The notes under the pieces were generated by a model that was not told the DNA's origin, did not search any database, and saw nothing but the letters and a program-made list of their open reading frames with translations. 64,000 nucleotides of DNA, taken from assembly GCA_005406025.1 (NCBI GenBank), contig BGZK01000736.1, positions 234,881 to 298,880 of the forward strand, in the 5' to 3' direction. Of this stretch, positions 1 to 10,853 are shown piece after piece. The first letter of the stretch is position 1, and every line of letters begins with the position of its first letter. Source of the stretch: Eumeta japonica (Eukaryota; Arthropoda; Insecta; Lepidoptera; Psychidae). A program made the position numbers and the translations under genes.

Positions 1-585
1 AAAAAATAATAATTAACAAAAGTAAAAGTAATAAATAAAAGAATTGAACAAAATAATATACAACTGCAACAAAAATGAGAAACGAAACCTAGAAATAATA
101 CTTTGTTAGTGAACATTAATTTATTTTATTTTGCAACAAATAAATTGAAAAATTCCAACTTGAAATTAATAAGGTAACAAAAATCAATTCATACAGTCAC
201 AAGAGTATTAGTTCTATGGCGTTAGCTTTTACTATTGCCATCTAAAGTCTATTGAGTTCACTGGAACAATTTTGTTTTAGTGTATATCCGTTATTTTTTT
301 TTAACATTCTCAATAACTATTAATTACTCCAAACAGTGACAATTTATAGGTTTAATAAAAAAAGCAAAAATAGCCATAGTAGTTCAGAAAATACCCTTAC
401 TGTAATTGATATTTATTCCAATGAATCTATTATACGTAATCTGTGATCTGGCTGTCTGTGATATTTATTTTTAATCAGCTCAGCTGTTCGTATCAATTTT
501 GATCTCAATCACATAACTGTCAAAACAAGTATTTCCAAAAAAGCAAATTTTTAATTTAAATAGATTATTTGTTTATTTTACTATT
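1..585. other. FLCN upstream region
   Basis: AT-rich sequence upstream of the folliculin start codon. It presumably contains the FLCN promoter and 5'UTR, but I see no clear TATA box, initiator or CpG-rich block that would fix a transcription start. No coding potential and no recognised repeat. Confidence 0.4.
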
Positions 586-3500
586 ATGAACGCTGTAATT
601 GGATTGTGTCACTTTTGTGAAGCTCATGGTCCATGTCCTTTGTTTTGTACATTCACTACAAAAGATGAAAAACATGTCACTGAAGCTTCGATCAGCTCAG
701 CTCAATGTACCGGATGCACGTCTATTGGACCAGAAACAGTTTATGTTACTAGAAATGATGGCGTAATATATTGTAGCCGCGAGTCACTTTCTAATACCGA
801 GCTTTCTGCTTTTTTAAAACAATCGGCGATAAGGAGTATTACTTGTGAGGTAAGTAATACAAATCGTTACATTGTGATTGCATTAATTAAATCAAATTTT
901 ACAATTATATTTCAACCGACCTACTCGAAATAGGTACAATAACATGAAACTGGTATGGTTTCCGATTTTTGTAATTATTGAACATGCTATGACTGACACA
1001 ATTGAAAAAATAATACTTTAAGGTTTTTTGTCTTCATATGCACATACATGGACAATGAGTAAATCTCCAATTACCACAGAACACGAAAGAGATATATGTA
1101 TGTATAACTTGAAATTCTGGATAAGTAAAGGGGACATTAGAGTAAATAACAATAACATTTATTTTTATGTGATTACAATAATAATATATTCTGCATAAGT
1201 CAAATTTTGAACATATAATGTTTTATGAACTTGAAATTAAGATAAATTTTTGCATTACTATTTGTTATAGACATTTGATACAAAGGAAGGCCTATCAGTG
1301 AACATTTTCCTTACATACAGTTTAGGATTTATAGGTGGTATTTTATTTTAAATGATTCTTATGAACATGACCAGTCAGCGTCGTGATTTAAATCCAGTTT
1401 TATAAAATAAAATCCACCTTCATTATGCTGTTTAGTTGTAGCAATGTAAAATGTAAAGTTTACATTTTACATTGCTTATACAACACAATCATATACATAT
1501 AAATTAATTAGCTTTCCAGCCAGAGTTTCTCTCACATGGATATAAAATGTGTTTCTTTTTCTTTTATACTGAATGACTGCTGTCAATCTCTCGTTCCCAC
1601 TTTCAATTCTGGTCCCAGCACTGTCCCTATCTTTGATCCTGGTACTATTTCTTATTTCGATCCCAGTACTGTGTCTGATTTTGATCCCAGTCACGCTCGT
1701 GATTCTAATTTTATTCCCATATTCAGTTTCAACCCTGGTCTCAGTTCTCGAGTCTGCTCACCATCCTGCTTTCAATTTTGGTTCTGCTACTGGTCATGAT
1801 TCCAATTTGTCAGAAGCCAAGCCAAATGCAAATATCAAAATCAAACAGAGACTATATTACTTGGGAATAGTGTGCCTTTTTATATGTGAAAAAAGCTGGA
1901 ACTGTTCCTGATTTTGATCCTGATCACACCTTTCGGTTCCACATTTGGTTTCAACCCCTCTCTCATTTTCAATGTGTCCCAGTTTCGGCTCTTGATTCTG
2001 CTCCCCATCACACTTACAATTTCGATATAACTGTCGGTCACAGGTACAAATTATATGAAGCTGAAGCAAATGCTAGTATCAAAATAAAATACAGATCATA
2101 TTATTCTAGTTTCTTGAGGATAGTGTAACTTCCTATGTGTGAAAAGATTTTTATACTCCTTAATTTATACATATTAAAATAAATACAATAATTTTATAAG
2201 AATTGTAAAAATGACTTCAGTGTTAGCATAATAAAATTAGTATTATCGACTTAAATTATAGATTTATTGTGTTGGAAACTTTTTTATTGCTCTATACTTT
2301 TTTTTATCATTGTAATTTTATAATATCCCCTTTATTCTCTTTTCCAATGAAATTAAAAAAAAACTAACTTTCCCTCTCGAGCCTACTTATCCAATATTTG
2401 TACACTCGCTGAAGAGGTGGGGGTGACATGGCTAAATATGATGTGGAGTCTCTCCTTCTATTAAAAAACCTCTGAAATTATTAAACCTTAAACTTTGTCT
2501 TGATATGGACCCCTTTCTTTTGACCTTAAGCTTTGGTTCGAACTGAAATAATCAGTTTACCTTTTATTTTACATGTTGCTTACAAAACAGAAAAATTATT
2601 CTGGATCCTGTAATATTTTAGAAGTAATATGTAAAAAACAGTCTTATTTAAGGTGAGTTGGAGTAAGGATGGCGGTATAGTATATTTTAATGATGTTCGT
2701 GGCCATGTACTAAGCTTCACATTCCAATTGAGAGATACAAGAGCTCGAGGTCTCAAAAGATGGTTTTCAATAATTGTCCTAATGAAGGATAGAATGCTAC
2801 TACTTGGTTTAACAACAATGTTCTATGAAAAAATGAAAGTAAGTATATTATTATGTGAAAGTGCACATTTAACACTTTACTGGTGAATTTATACTATGAT
2901 TAATCCATTGCTTCTTTGTGGTTTGCATAATACCTATGTGGATATGGAACAAATTCTTTTATTTTTATATTAAGAAACCTCTCTTTCCTTTATGATACCT
3001 ATATTGCTTTCAATTCTGATACCAATCCTGTTCTTGATTCTAATTTTTATGACCCCAATCATTAATGACCTTGATTATGTACTCTGCGATTTTATCTGCA
3101 TAGACTACTATTACTATACTATATTATAGTAATAGTAGTCTATGCCGATTTGAATATTGCAGCTATAGTAGTAATAGTAGTCTGCATAGACTACTATTAC
3201 TACTATAGCTGCAATAATTACTGTAGCGCCTTTACATGTATGTAGTTACATATGTTTGTAATTATTTTTTCTAGTTTCATTTTGTACATAAATGTTTTTA
3301 TCATGAAATGAATCAGAAAAGATAGTCAAAAAGTTGCTTTTAGGCGCCATTTTTCCAACATGGCGACTTGAGTGGCAAAGATATGAGGTATCAAAGTTGA
3401 AATTCTGAAAAACCACATTGAAATCTATTAAAATACACATTTTTAAAACTTCCGGTAAACTTCCCAGGTAACTTCTTTTTTTAGAACCAAATGACAGTAG

Positions 3501-6500
3501 TATTTGTGTAGATTTGCTGTATAGTACAAATATTAACCAACTCCATTGCTATATAAACTTTATATGAGAGCTTTTATTAATTTTACATAAAGTCTATTTT
3601 GTTCTCTTAAGATACAGGATTTCTCCAAATTTAGGAGCACATGGCACATTATTTCATAATCACTTCATAGAGTTACTATATAATATCGAAACCTTATTTG
3701 ACTGGTGGATATAAATAAAATAAATAAAGATACATACATAATTAAAAGTGTCAATATTATTTTAGTGTGAGAAACTAGCAAATATTAAAAGCACATAGGA
3801 CGAAAACTTGAAAACAGTAAATGTAAGTGTTATTAGATAACATGCAGAAAATCTATCAAATTTTATGACTTATGTTTACAATTTACACATTTTCTGATGA
3901 TGTGATCCACCATGAGTATTAATTAATATTGGGGAAATTATGCTAACTAAAATATATATCGAAAATTTGACAACAAACTACAATTGTAGCAGTCTAAAAT
4001 CCAATTTCACCAAGTAATGCTTACAACACACCATTAATTTGTTTTAAGTTTTTTATTCATACAAAATAGTCCTTAGCTTTGTTTAAATGGACTGTCAATT
4101 TTTAACATTGATTGGTAAAATTGGAACTTATACATTGAATCAGTTTATTTATTGATTGAATCAGTTTAATTAACAGGCCTTTGACCATTATTGAATTGAG
4201 GATTATATGATATTTTATGTTATTAAAATATACCCTTTGCAGATAATATCAAAAGAACTACAAGATCTGTCAGAAATAGTTTTTAATAAAGAACAAGATG
4301 TGTGTTCTCAACGAGCTCTAAGACTTAAAACTGGACGCAACGATTTTGGTCCTTCTAGATGTTTAAACCAATTAACTGGTGAGTGATGGTGTTTCCTGAT
4401 TAAAATTTTCTTGTTATTCAAGTTATTTCCTTGTTTTCCATTACAAAAATCTAGTTTATTAGACTCAAGATCAACAATGATTGATATATGCTATTGTACC
4501 AAATCAATCATATAGTATTGGTCAAGTGATATTAATGAAGCATACAGATCAAATTTTAAAACATTTGGTTTAGAATTTAAATGCGAACTCCAAACTTTAG
4601 TACAAGTCTGCATCATCTAAAAATTGAACTATTATTAGTGGCCAGTACATGATCATAATAGACAAATTTATATACCCCTTATTAACAATCGGGCTGACCA
4701 TACTCCAGTCTAATAAGAATTATTAATAAATTTGCATACCTGCAATGGTGATTGTTTAAATGTAATATAAACATTAGTGTTTATTGAAATTTGTTTTTTA
4801 TATGATCTAATAAATATTTTTAGGAGACGAGAATATATTTAAAAAACTACATGGATACTTCACTGGAATGTTAATAGCAGGTGGTAAAACATATACAGAA
4901 ACTTTATATACAAGTGAAGATCTACTTAAAGAATTAGATGCAACATCAATTAATGCTTCAATATTTACCCCGAATGCGTGTCAAGTAGACACTCAAGGTT
5001 GTATGCCATTAAGAAGCTTAGAGACCTTATTAAATAGAAAAATATTTAGGATAACCCTGTACTGCACTTTAACTGGAATAGATGTAAGTATTAAATTCTC
5101 CATCTTCACTATTTTGTTGATTAAATTACAAGTACCTACTTAATCAAATGTTTGCCCTATTGGAATATTTATTACATCATTAAATATTAATTTAATTATT
5201 GTTTTGAAGACAAATTTCATTTTTAAAAATGTGTAGTACTACATAGTGATGCATTAGATGATTGTAAAAGCAATCAAGTTATGTAGGAACTTGATTTATA
5301 TATGTATCTTCTGGGCATAGACAGGCATTGTTTTTTGCTATTATTATAATCTACACTGTTATTTTATTTAGCATTTGAAACATGCTAATTTGTATTCTTA
5401 AAAAGGGAGAAATAACAGATTTCTTGTTGAAATACATAGTTGGTACAAATAATACCAAAGAAATTGCACCTGCATAGAGATAATTTTGCTAACTTGTATG
5501 TGCCTTATGAGGCACAGGCGACAGCATCACGGGTAACCATGGCAATGGATTGACACAAGTTCCCATTTAGTAACTCGTAGGAAATAGTAGGCTATGAAAT
5601 ATTATATTGCACAATTGACACCACCTTTGTTTCAAATTATGTGGCACAAGCTGTATTTGTTTATTAACCTAGATTGTTGATTTTTTTATCCTTAACATTT
5701 ATTTATTGAAGCTTCTGGTTACATTAATATTTGAAAAAAATTTTTGTTATTTCCAGTTATTTATTACTTCGAATAACTCAGAAAGTGGGATAATAGTGAA
5801 AACTTTATTAAACCTTCTACCATTACCTCATAGTAGAAGAAATGAACCAAAAATATGTTTAAGTAATGCAACTGTGACACCTGCAGCGAGCAAATGTGTT
5901 TTAGAAGAAATCGAAAATGGAAAATATGCTTGCAAATGGCCTGGAACTTTACCTACTAAATGTAAGGGTTTTTAGGTTTTAAACAATGAATTATATAAAG
6001 CATTAAAATCATTTTTTTTTTGTCCTATATCCAAATCAAAAAAAATGGAACATATATGGGATTATTTCGGTATCTGTATATAACCCCTTTTTTTTTTTTA
6101 AGTATACTGCTATTAGATAGAATAGTATGAGTGACAGGTTCCTAAATATAAGCAAAATAAAACCACATCCTTTCTATTCATCAATTCTGGCCGTTTTTCT
6201 TAACATAACATCAACTTATTGCAAGTTAAAACGAGTTTCCCTATAGTCTGTGGCAGTCCTGGATTTGTCAACAGGTATAGGGCCTGGACGCGGCTTAGGG
6301 GCGGTAGATTTCTGAAAATTATTATTTAAGAAAGGTACATGGGGCGGCGGAAATAAAGTGACCTATACTTATAAAAAATATAAATCCTACACTGGTCTGT
6401 AGAGCTTACTTGTTTTTTGACCGTGATCTTTTTTGCACATTCATGTCATAGGTAATCCATTTTTCATCACCAGTGATTAATCTTTTGAAAAACAGTTCCG

Positions 6501-9500
6501 TTTCATTGTTTCAATAGAGAATCGCAAATGAGTACACAATTCATTAGATTCCTTTCAGTGACTTCATGTGAAACCCAAAGATCGAGTTTTTTTCAAATGG
6601 CTTAAAACTGTTTAGTGGTCAATAGCTATGTTGTAAGAACTAATATGCCGATCTCGCTCTACTCCCTGCAAAATGGCATTGACTTTGTCTCCTTAATACT
6701 ACTCCGTAACAGGTCAATCAGAGAAAAGTTCATCTTGGATATTAAAATTACCAGACTGAAAATGCTTGAACCAGTTTTGTGCTACTCTTACCGACACTGC
6801 ATTAAGTCCATAAATGTCACACATTTTTTTCGTGGCTTGTGTTGCATTTTTCACTTTTTTGTAAAAAAATTTCAAAATGTATTGAATTTCTACATTAAAT
6901 TCACTCATTTTGGTAGACAGAAAAACAATAGAAAAATGGCAGGACACCGTTTTTAATTATTTTCTGTTTTTAAAATGTCATCTATTTAATGTGATCAAAA
7001 CTAGCTGGATACAAACAGCACAACCAAAGAAATTTTACTGCAACTTTTTACTTATACAGTACAAAAAAAGCTTTTACCCTCTTATTTTACCCCCTTTACC
7101 TAATATATATCTGTAGCCTGCATCAGTTAGATTGATGAGTCCATTTTCGAAGTAAAGTAAAAGCTGGGTAACTGCCCCAAATAGTTATTTGACATATAGG
7201 ACATGAGTAACAAATTTCGCAGTGGTTTATACAGTTTTGTGTGGAAATTTATAAACAGCTCTAATACTTAGTATTAAAAGAAGTCTTTCATAGTTATGAA
7301 TGACTTCTTTTAATACTAAGTATTTCCATTCAAATGTATAACCCACTGCGAAATTTGTTATTCATCTTCTAACACATGTGCATGACATCATAAAATAGTG
7401 TATTAGTATGTGAAGAAAAATGAGCATTACAGTTAAAAAAGTATAGACACTACATCAATCCACATATCAATGTAGATTGACAGGTGGACTGACTGATCGA
7501 ATGAGCTAGTCTAATGTAGATAGAAATATAAAGTGTACAAAAAAGACATGATATTATTATTGTTCTCATAATAGGATGACTGTAATATGCTAAAAACGTA
7601 ATTAAATACATGTTTAAAATCTAGGGTAAAAAGTATTTCACAAGGGTATGTGGTTTTTACATTAATTTCCAAACAAATTCTTATCTGCATAGTGGAGTAT
7701 AATATTAATTTAACTATACAATTTTAATAGGTACCTATTATTAATAAAAATACATTATTGCATCAATATAAATCACCATGTCATAAAATCATCAATATAT
7801 TGATGGTTTCTAAAATAAAATAAAAACAATCATATCAAAACCATCAAATCTTATAATTTATACATGTTTTAATTTCACAAATCTATACTGTTGATTAATC
7901 AATTTTTCTATAATTACAGGTCCAACATTAATGAATAAGGTAGAAAATGCTATGGATGAAACAAAGTTTAATAATGAAGTTTTAAACCAACATATAAAAT
8001 ATTTACAATTGGAGTGGTTAGGGTAAGTTGTTTTATCACATTCAGTATTTATTATTATTATAAATTCGAGCCTCATTCCCAGAAGGGCAAGCATATACTA
8101 TAGATTTTCACATGGTACAATCTTTGCATATCTCTCTTACTTACATTGACAGCTATCAATTTTTTTCATGCAAGCTCGATTTCAGGTGCTTTAAATTTGG
8201 CCCTTTAAGTCTGCATGGGATTTTATAGGACGATCATTTCCATCACACACGTTCGCTCTATAAATTTATTGTCAGTTTATTTTCATTCCGTTTCTACTCT
8301 AACCACTACACCTTCTTTCAAACAACAGGGTCATCTGACATCACTCTTCTTTATCTATCTTTCAAACACACACCACACATACAGCGATCATATCTCCACT
8401 GCATTTATTGATTCTATTTTTCTTCTGCAATACCCCCAACTTTCACTTAAAATTAACACTAAATATAGTTTCCAAATTTATGATGTTACTATTTCTTCTA
8501 TACAAAAACTAGTACTGCTGTTGATTTTTGTAGTTGTAAAACTGGTATTACAATGACAATAGAAAATCCATCACACAAACTTATTACTTTGACAATGAAA
8601 TTTTCGACAAGTTTGATTTGATGAAATTTTGAGAATATACAAATTATTATAAAAATTAACTGAAACAAGAACTGAAAATCTGAAATACATAAACAGTAAT
8701 AGCACTTATTTATTTATGGACAACTAGCTTTCGCCCGCGGCTCCGCCCGCGTAGGCATAAAATGTATTATTTTATCTTGTTCATATTGAAATTTTTTTAT
8801 AGGGCTAATTTATACATATTGATGATATAACCACAGTCCCTATATATTCGTAGCTATTTCATTTACATGGCTGATGTTTTTTAAAGCAATATAAAGTGAC
8901 GGCTTAAAAATTGTTGGAAGATAAACATAATCCATACCTACTGATTTTTTATATATTTCAGTTTACACATAACATCACTGTTAATTAAAATGAAAATCAG
9001 TCCAGCCGTTTTCGAGTTATAAGTCTTCGAACAATTATATTGTATAATATATGTAAATTGGAACTAAGTATTTTTTATGATGATTTCACTAATATGTATT
9101 ATAGGTATTATAAACGCTATAGTTTGTAAGGATAGATAGATACGGAAGTATATGATTATTGATGGTAGTGCAGAAGTTACAGATGGCTACTGCAATATAC
9201 TCCTATAAACTATGTTAAACAATTTGTTTTGGTCTGTATAAACATGCAGATTTTGGGATTTAGAAACGCATGAGCAAGCCACATAGAGCTGGCCGTGGGA
9301 AAAACATTACATGCTCAAATGTATCCCTGCTACCTTTATGGTCTGACCCTGCCGCCGGACCGCACCGTAATATCGCGCACTCGCTTGTCATTTGTCATAA
9401 CTATTCAAATATTTGTCCAAATGATGGAGTGTAAAAGACAAAGTTTATCTACTTTAAACACAAGATGCGATAAAGTATTTATTTTGATATAAGGATCAAT

Positions 9501-10628
9501 TTGTTACTACCAAATGTGCGTTAGAAATAATTTGTCAATTATTATTGCATTTATGGTTCACTATTTTGGTGATAATGGCTTAAACATAAAAGATAGATAT
9601 ATGCAGTCACGAGCTTTTTTTGTAGGACTATTTAAGATAAACATTTCCATTATACATTATATACATGTAATTCCAACGGTTTTTGTGGCGCACGCCAGAA
9701 TAGCTCACAGATGACAGATTTTTTCCTGCTTACTTGACATTTATCGTTATATTTTGAATAATTGACACTATATCTTTATAAATTATAGCCTATGTGTTAT
9801 TCTGATGTGTAAGCTACATATTATCGTACAGTGTCATCAAAATCCATTCAGTAGTTTTTGCATGAAAGAGCAACAAACATCCATCCTTACAAACTTTCGC
9901 GTTTATATTATTAGTATAGATATTGACACAATTGTTTGTAGTCTCATTTCCTCCACTTTCATAATGCTAAATTCAAATTAAGCTGACACATTTTTGTATA
10001 AATTCCTTCTGATAACATTTAATTCACTCATACGTCGTGTTAAGTATGATGCTAATATTTGATACACTGACCACATATGAGGAACATGAAAAAATATATT
10101 TACACAATTGTCACACCTTGGCCGAATACTGGTGCACAATGAACATTATATGCCTAATTCAAATGTGCACTACCAGTATGGCTGGGCATTGTACAGGTAC
10201 AGAGGCTCTTGTGCATACTCCACAATAATGCCTCAACTAAACGCCAGTTATATCTGTAAATGAAGGAAAAATCAGTTTTCAGTTTCACTATTTTACCTCT
10301 AGTTTTTTTAACTGACTTTATATGTAAAAAATTTCAAAACTCGTTTTGTCATGACTGACACAATTTGGTTCTCATCTTATACAAGATTTAGATGACATAC
10401 TTTTAATGATATTCTCCTGTTAAATGTTACTATTATAAAATTTTATGTGAGAGAGATGTCTAAAGAAAATAAGTTGTGATTGTTCTCAGGATAGCGAAAG
10501 CCATGAAGTCAGCCATAGATGCATCTGGAAAAAACTCAGACCCTGTGATCAAATTAAAAGAAGTATTCGGAGTGACGACACAAGATGATTTATTACTAAA
10601 CTATTGGATCAACGAATTTTGTGTGTAA
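586..10628 (+). CDS. FLCN: Folliculin (FLCN), 7 coding exons
   Basis: Folliculin partners FNIP and acts at the lysosome as a GAP for RagC/D, linking amino-acid supply to mTORC1 and TFE-family factors (family knowledge). Coding exons: 586-849, 2653-2838, 4243-4378, 4824-5083, 5757-5961, 7920-8022, 10490-10628 (stop TAA); all introns are GT..AG and the frame closes exactly, giving 430 aa. Recognisable pieces in order: start MNAVIGLCHFCEAHGPCPLF, close to vertebrate MNAIVALCHFCE; a CTGC pair (about residue 42); 'RARGLKRWFSIIVLMKDRM' in the longin region (exon 2); the DENN-type C-terminal half from exon 4 onward; and 'PTLMNKVENAM' (exon 6), matching vertebrate GPTILNKIEAAL. It is shorter than the vertebrate protein (about 579 aa) because it lacks the acidic linker, as insect orthologues tend to. 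Introns hold a mariner remnant, MITEs and a Helitron. The gene is convergent with RpL18. Orthology is very likely; exon 6 is the least certain because it is short. Confidence 0.94.
1440..1476. repeat. Perfect hairpin in FLCN intron 1
   Basis: An 18-bp inverted repeat (arms 1440-1457 and 1459-1476) around a single central base. The arms read AGCAATGTAAAATGTAAA and its complement. It lies in intron 1 with no coding role and is one of several near-perfect short palindromes in the window. Confidence 0.85.
1639..2149 (+). repeat. Two tandem diverged copies of a ~255-bp repeat
   Basis: Copy A (1639-1895) and copy B (1896-2149) share order and wording: a stretch of 'GATTCTGATCCCAG'-like units, then 'GCAAATRYYAGTATCAAAAT', and an end in 'TATRTGTGAAAA'. 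Related sequence occurs in reverse orientation at 34214-34542 and more weakly near 3000-3075 and 46330-46500. This is a dispersed repeat family, not an exon. The open frames across it come from its internal repetition. Confidence 0.6.
3098..3145. repeat. Hairpin, 21-bp perfect arms
   Basis: Arms 3098-3118 and 3125-3145 are perfect complements around a 6-base loop, in FLCN intron 2. The arm sequence (GCATAGACTACTATTACTATA) is shared with the larger palindrome that starts 10 bp downstream, so the two probably arose together. Confidence 0.85.
3155..3216. repeat. Hairpin, 29-bp perfect arms
   Basis: Arms 3155-3183 and 3188-3216 are perfect complements with a 4-base loop (GCAT). It contains the same GTAGTAATAGTAGTCT core as the preceding hairpin, so four alternating copies of the core lie within 120 bp of FLCN intron 2. 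Confidence 0.88.
6160..6908 (-). mobile_element. Mariner transposase remnant (N-terminal half)
   Basis: On the minus strand from an ATG at 6908 the frame begins MSEFNVEIQYILKFFYKK and continues to 'VSVRVAQNWFKHFQSGNFNI', the N-terminal helix-turn-helix region of a D,D34D mariner transposase. Downstream (lower coordinates) the match continues, with stops and frameshifts, into the region around 6400-6480 that also occurs in the second mariner remnant near 33540-33640. The catalytic C-terminal third is absent. It lies in FLCN intron 5, opposite to the gene, and is clearly dead. A 141-bp hAT-type MITE interrupts it. Confidence 0.8.
6254..6394. mobile_element. 141-bp hAT-type MITE nested in mariner
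   Basis: The ends are CAGTCCTGGAT and, in inverse complement, CAGTGTAGGAT, a hAT-like terminal pattern. Flanks are GTCTGTGG (6246-6253) and GTCTGTAG (6395-6402), an 8-bp target duplication with one mismatch. The related mariner copy at 33560-33575 reads straight through as 'GTCTGTGGAGCTTGCTTG', giving the empty site. No coding capacity. Confidence 0.78.
7203..7364. mobile_element. Short foldback MITE in FLCN intron 5
   Basis: The outer inverted repeats (about 7203-7232 and 7337-7364) share 'AACAAATTTCGCAGTGG'. An inner perfect 23-bp inverted repeat (7263-7285 and 7302-7324; AATACTTAGTATTAAAAG..) forms a second stem. The unit is about 160 bp with no reading frame. Family not recognised. Confidence 0.6.
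8092..8560. repeat. Dispersed repeat shared with the 29.5-30.7 kb region
   Basis: The stretch from 'TATAGATTTTCACATGGTACAATC' through 'TTCATGCAAGCTC', 'GTCTGCATGGGATTTTATAGG' and a CACACACC-rich tail recurs in the same order at 29515-29625 plus 30400-30660. The second location lies next to RTE-like reverse-transcriptase remnants, so this may be an RTE-type LINE tail in reverse orientation (inference). It sits in FLCN intron 6 and abuts a Helitron. Confidence 0.6.
8724..9920 (-). mobile_element. Decayed Helitron with Pif1-helicase tail
   Basis: Read on the minus strand, the element starts 5'-TC at 9920 ('TCTATACTAATAATATAAACGCG') and ends in a GC-rich hairpin followed by CTAG (8727-8724). It sits exactly between a host A and T, the standard Helitron insertion signature. 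Near 9320-9180 on the minus strand a frame reads 'HGQLYVACS', 'QNLHVYTDQNKLFNIVYR', the conserved C-terminal end of Pif1-family helicases of Helitrons (usual form SHGQLYVACSR). The rest of the Rep/helicase ORF is missing or scrambled. It lies in FLCN intron 6, antisense to the gene. Confidence 0.82.
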
Positions 10629-10704
10629 TAGGAATTAAGTTATAACTGAATTTATATAAAAAAACTTCACTCATAAATCCATTGCTTAAAGTAAAGCATG
10701 TAGT

Positions 10705-10710
10705 TTTATT
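10705..10710 (-). terminator. RpL18 poly(A) signal candidate
   Basis: AATAAA on the minus strand (TTTATT on plus), about 145 bp past the RpL18 stop codon. It is the first canonical signal downstream. This places the RpL18 3' end inside the FLCN 3'UTR. Confidence 0.45.
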
Positions 10711-10812
10711 TTATTATGACATATGTATATTGCCCCAAACAATTACTATTTTAAAATTTCTATGTAGATATCAGTTTTACAAATGTGTATAAAAGGTAGG
10801 AAAAAGTTAAGA

Positions 10813-10830
10813 AATAAAACACAAAATAAA
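10813..10830 (+). terminator. FLCN poly(A) signal candidates
   Basis: Two AATAAA hexamers (10813-10818 and 10825-10830), about 185-200 bp past the FLCN stop. I saw no earlier canonical AATAAA. Use of either makes the FLCN transcript overlap the convergent RpL18 3'UTR and end just short of the RpL18 stop codon at 10854. Confidence 0.45.
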
Positions 10831-10853
10831 GCTTACTGTCTATAATAAGCAAA

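Noticed and set aside
1536..1911. Overlapping open frames with a repeated DFDP-like pattern, resembling a low-complexity secreted protein
   Set aside because: They coincide with a two-copy dispersed repeat inside FLCN intron 1 and a related inverted copy exists at 34214-34542 without the frame. No plausible start context or splice support.
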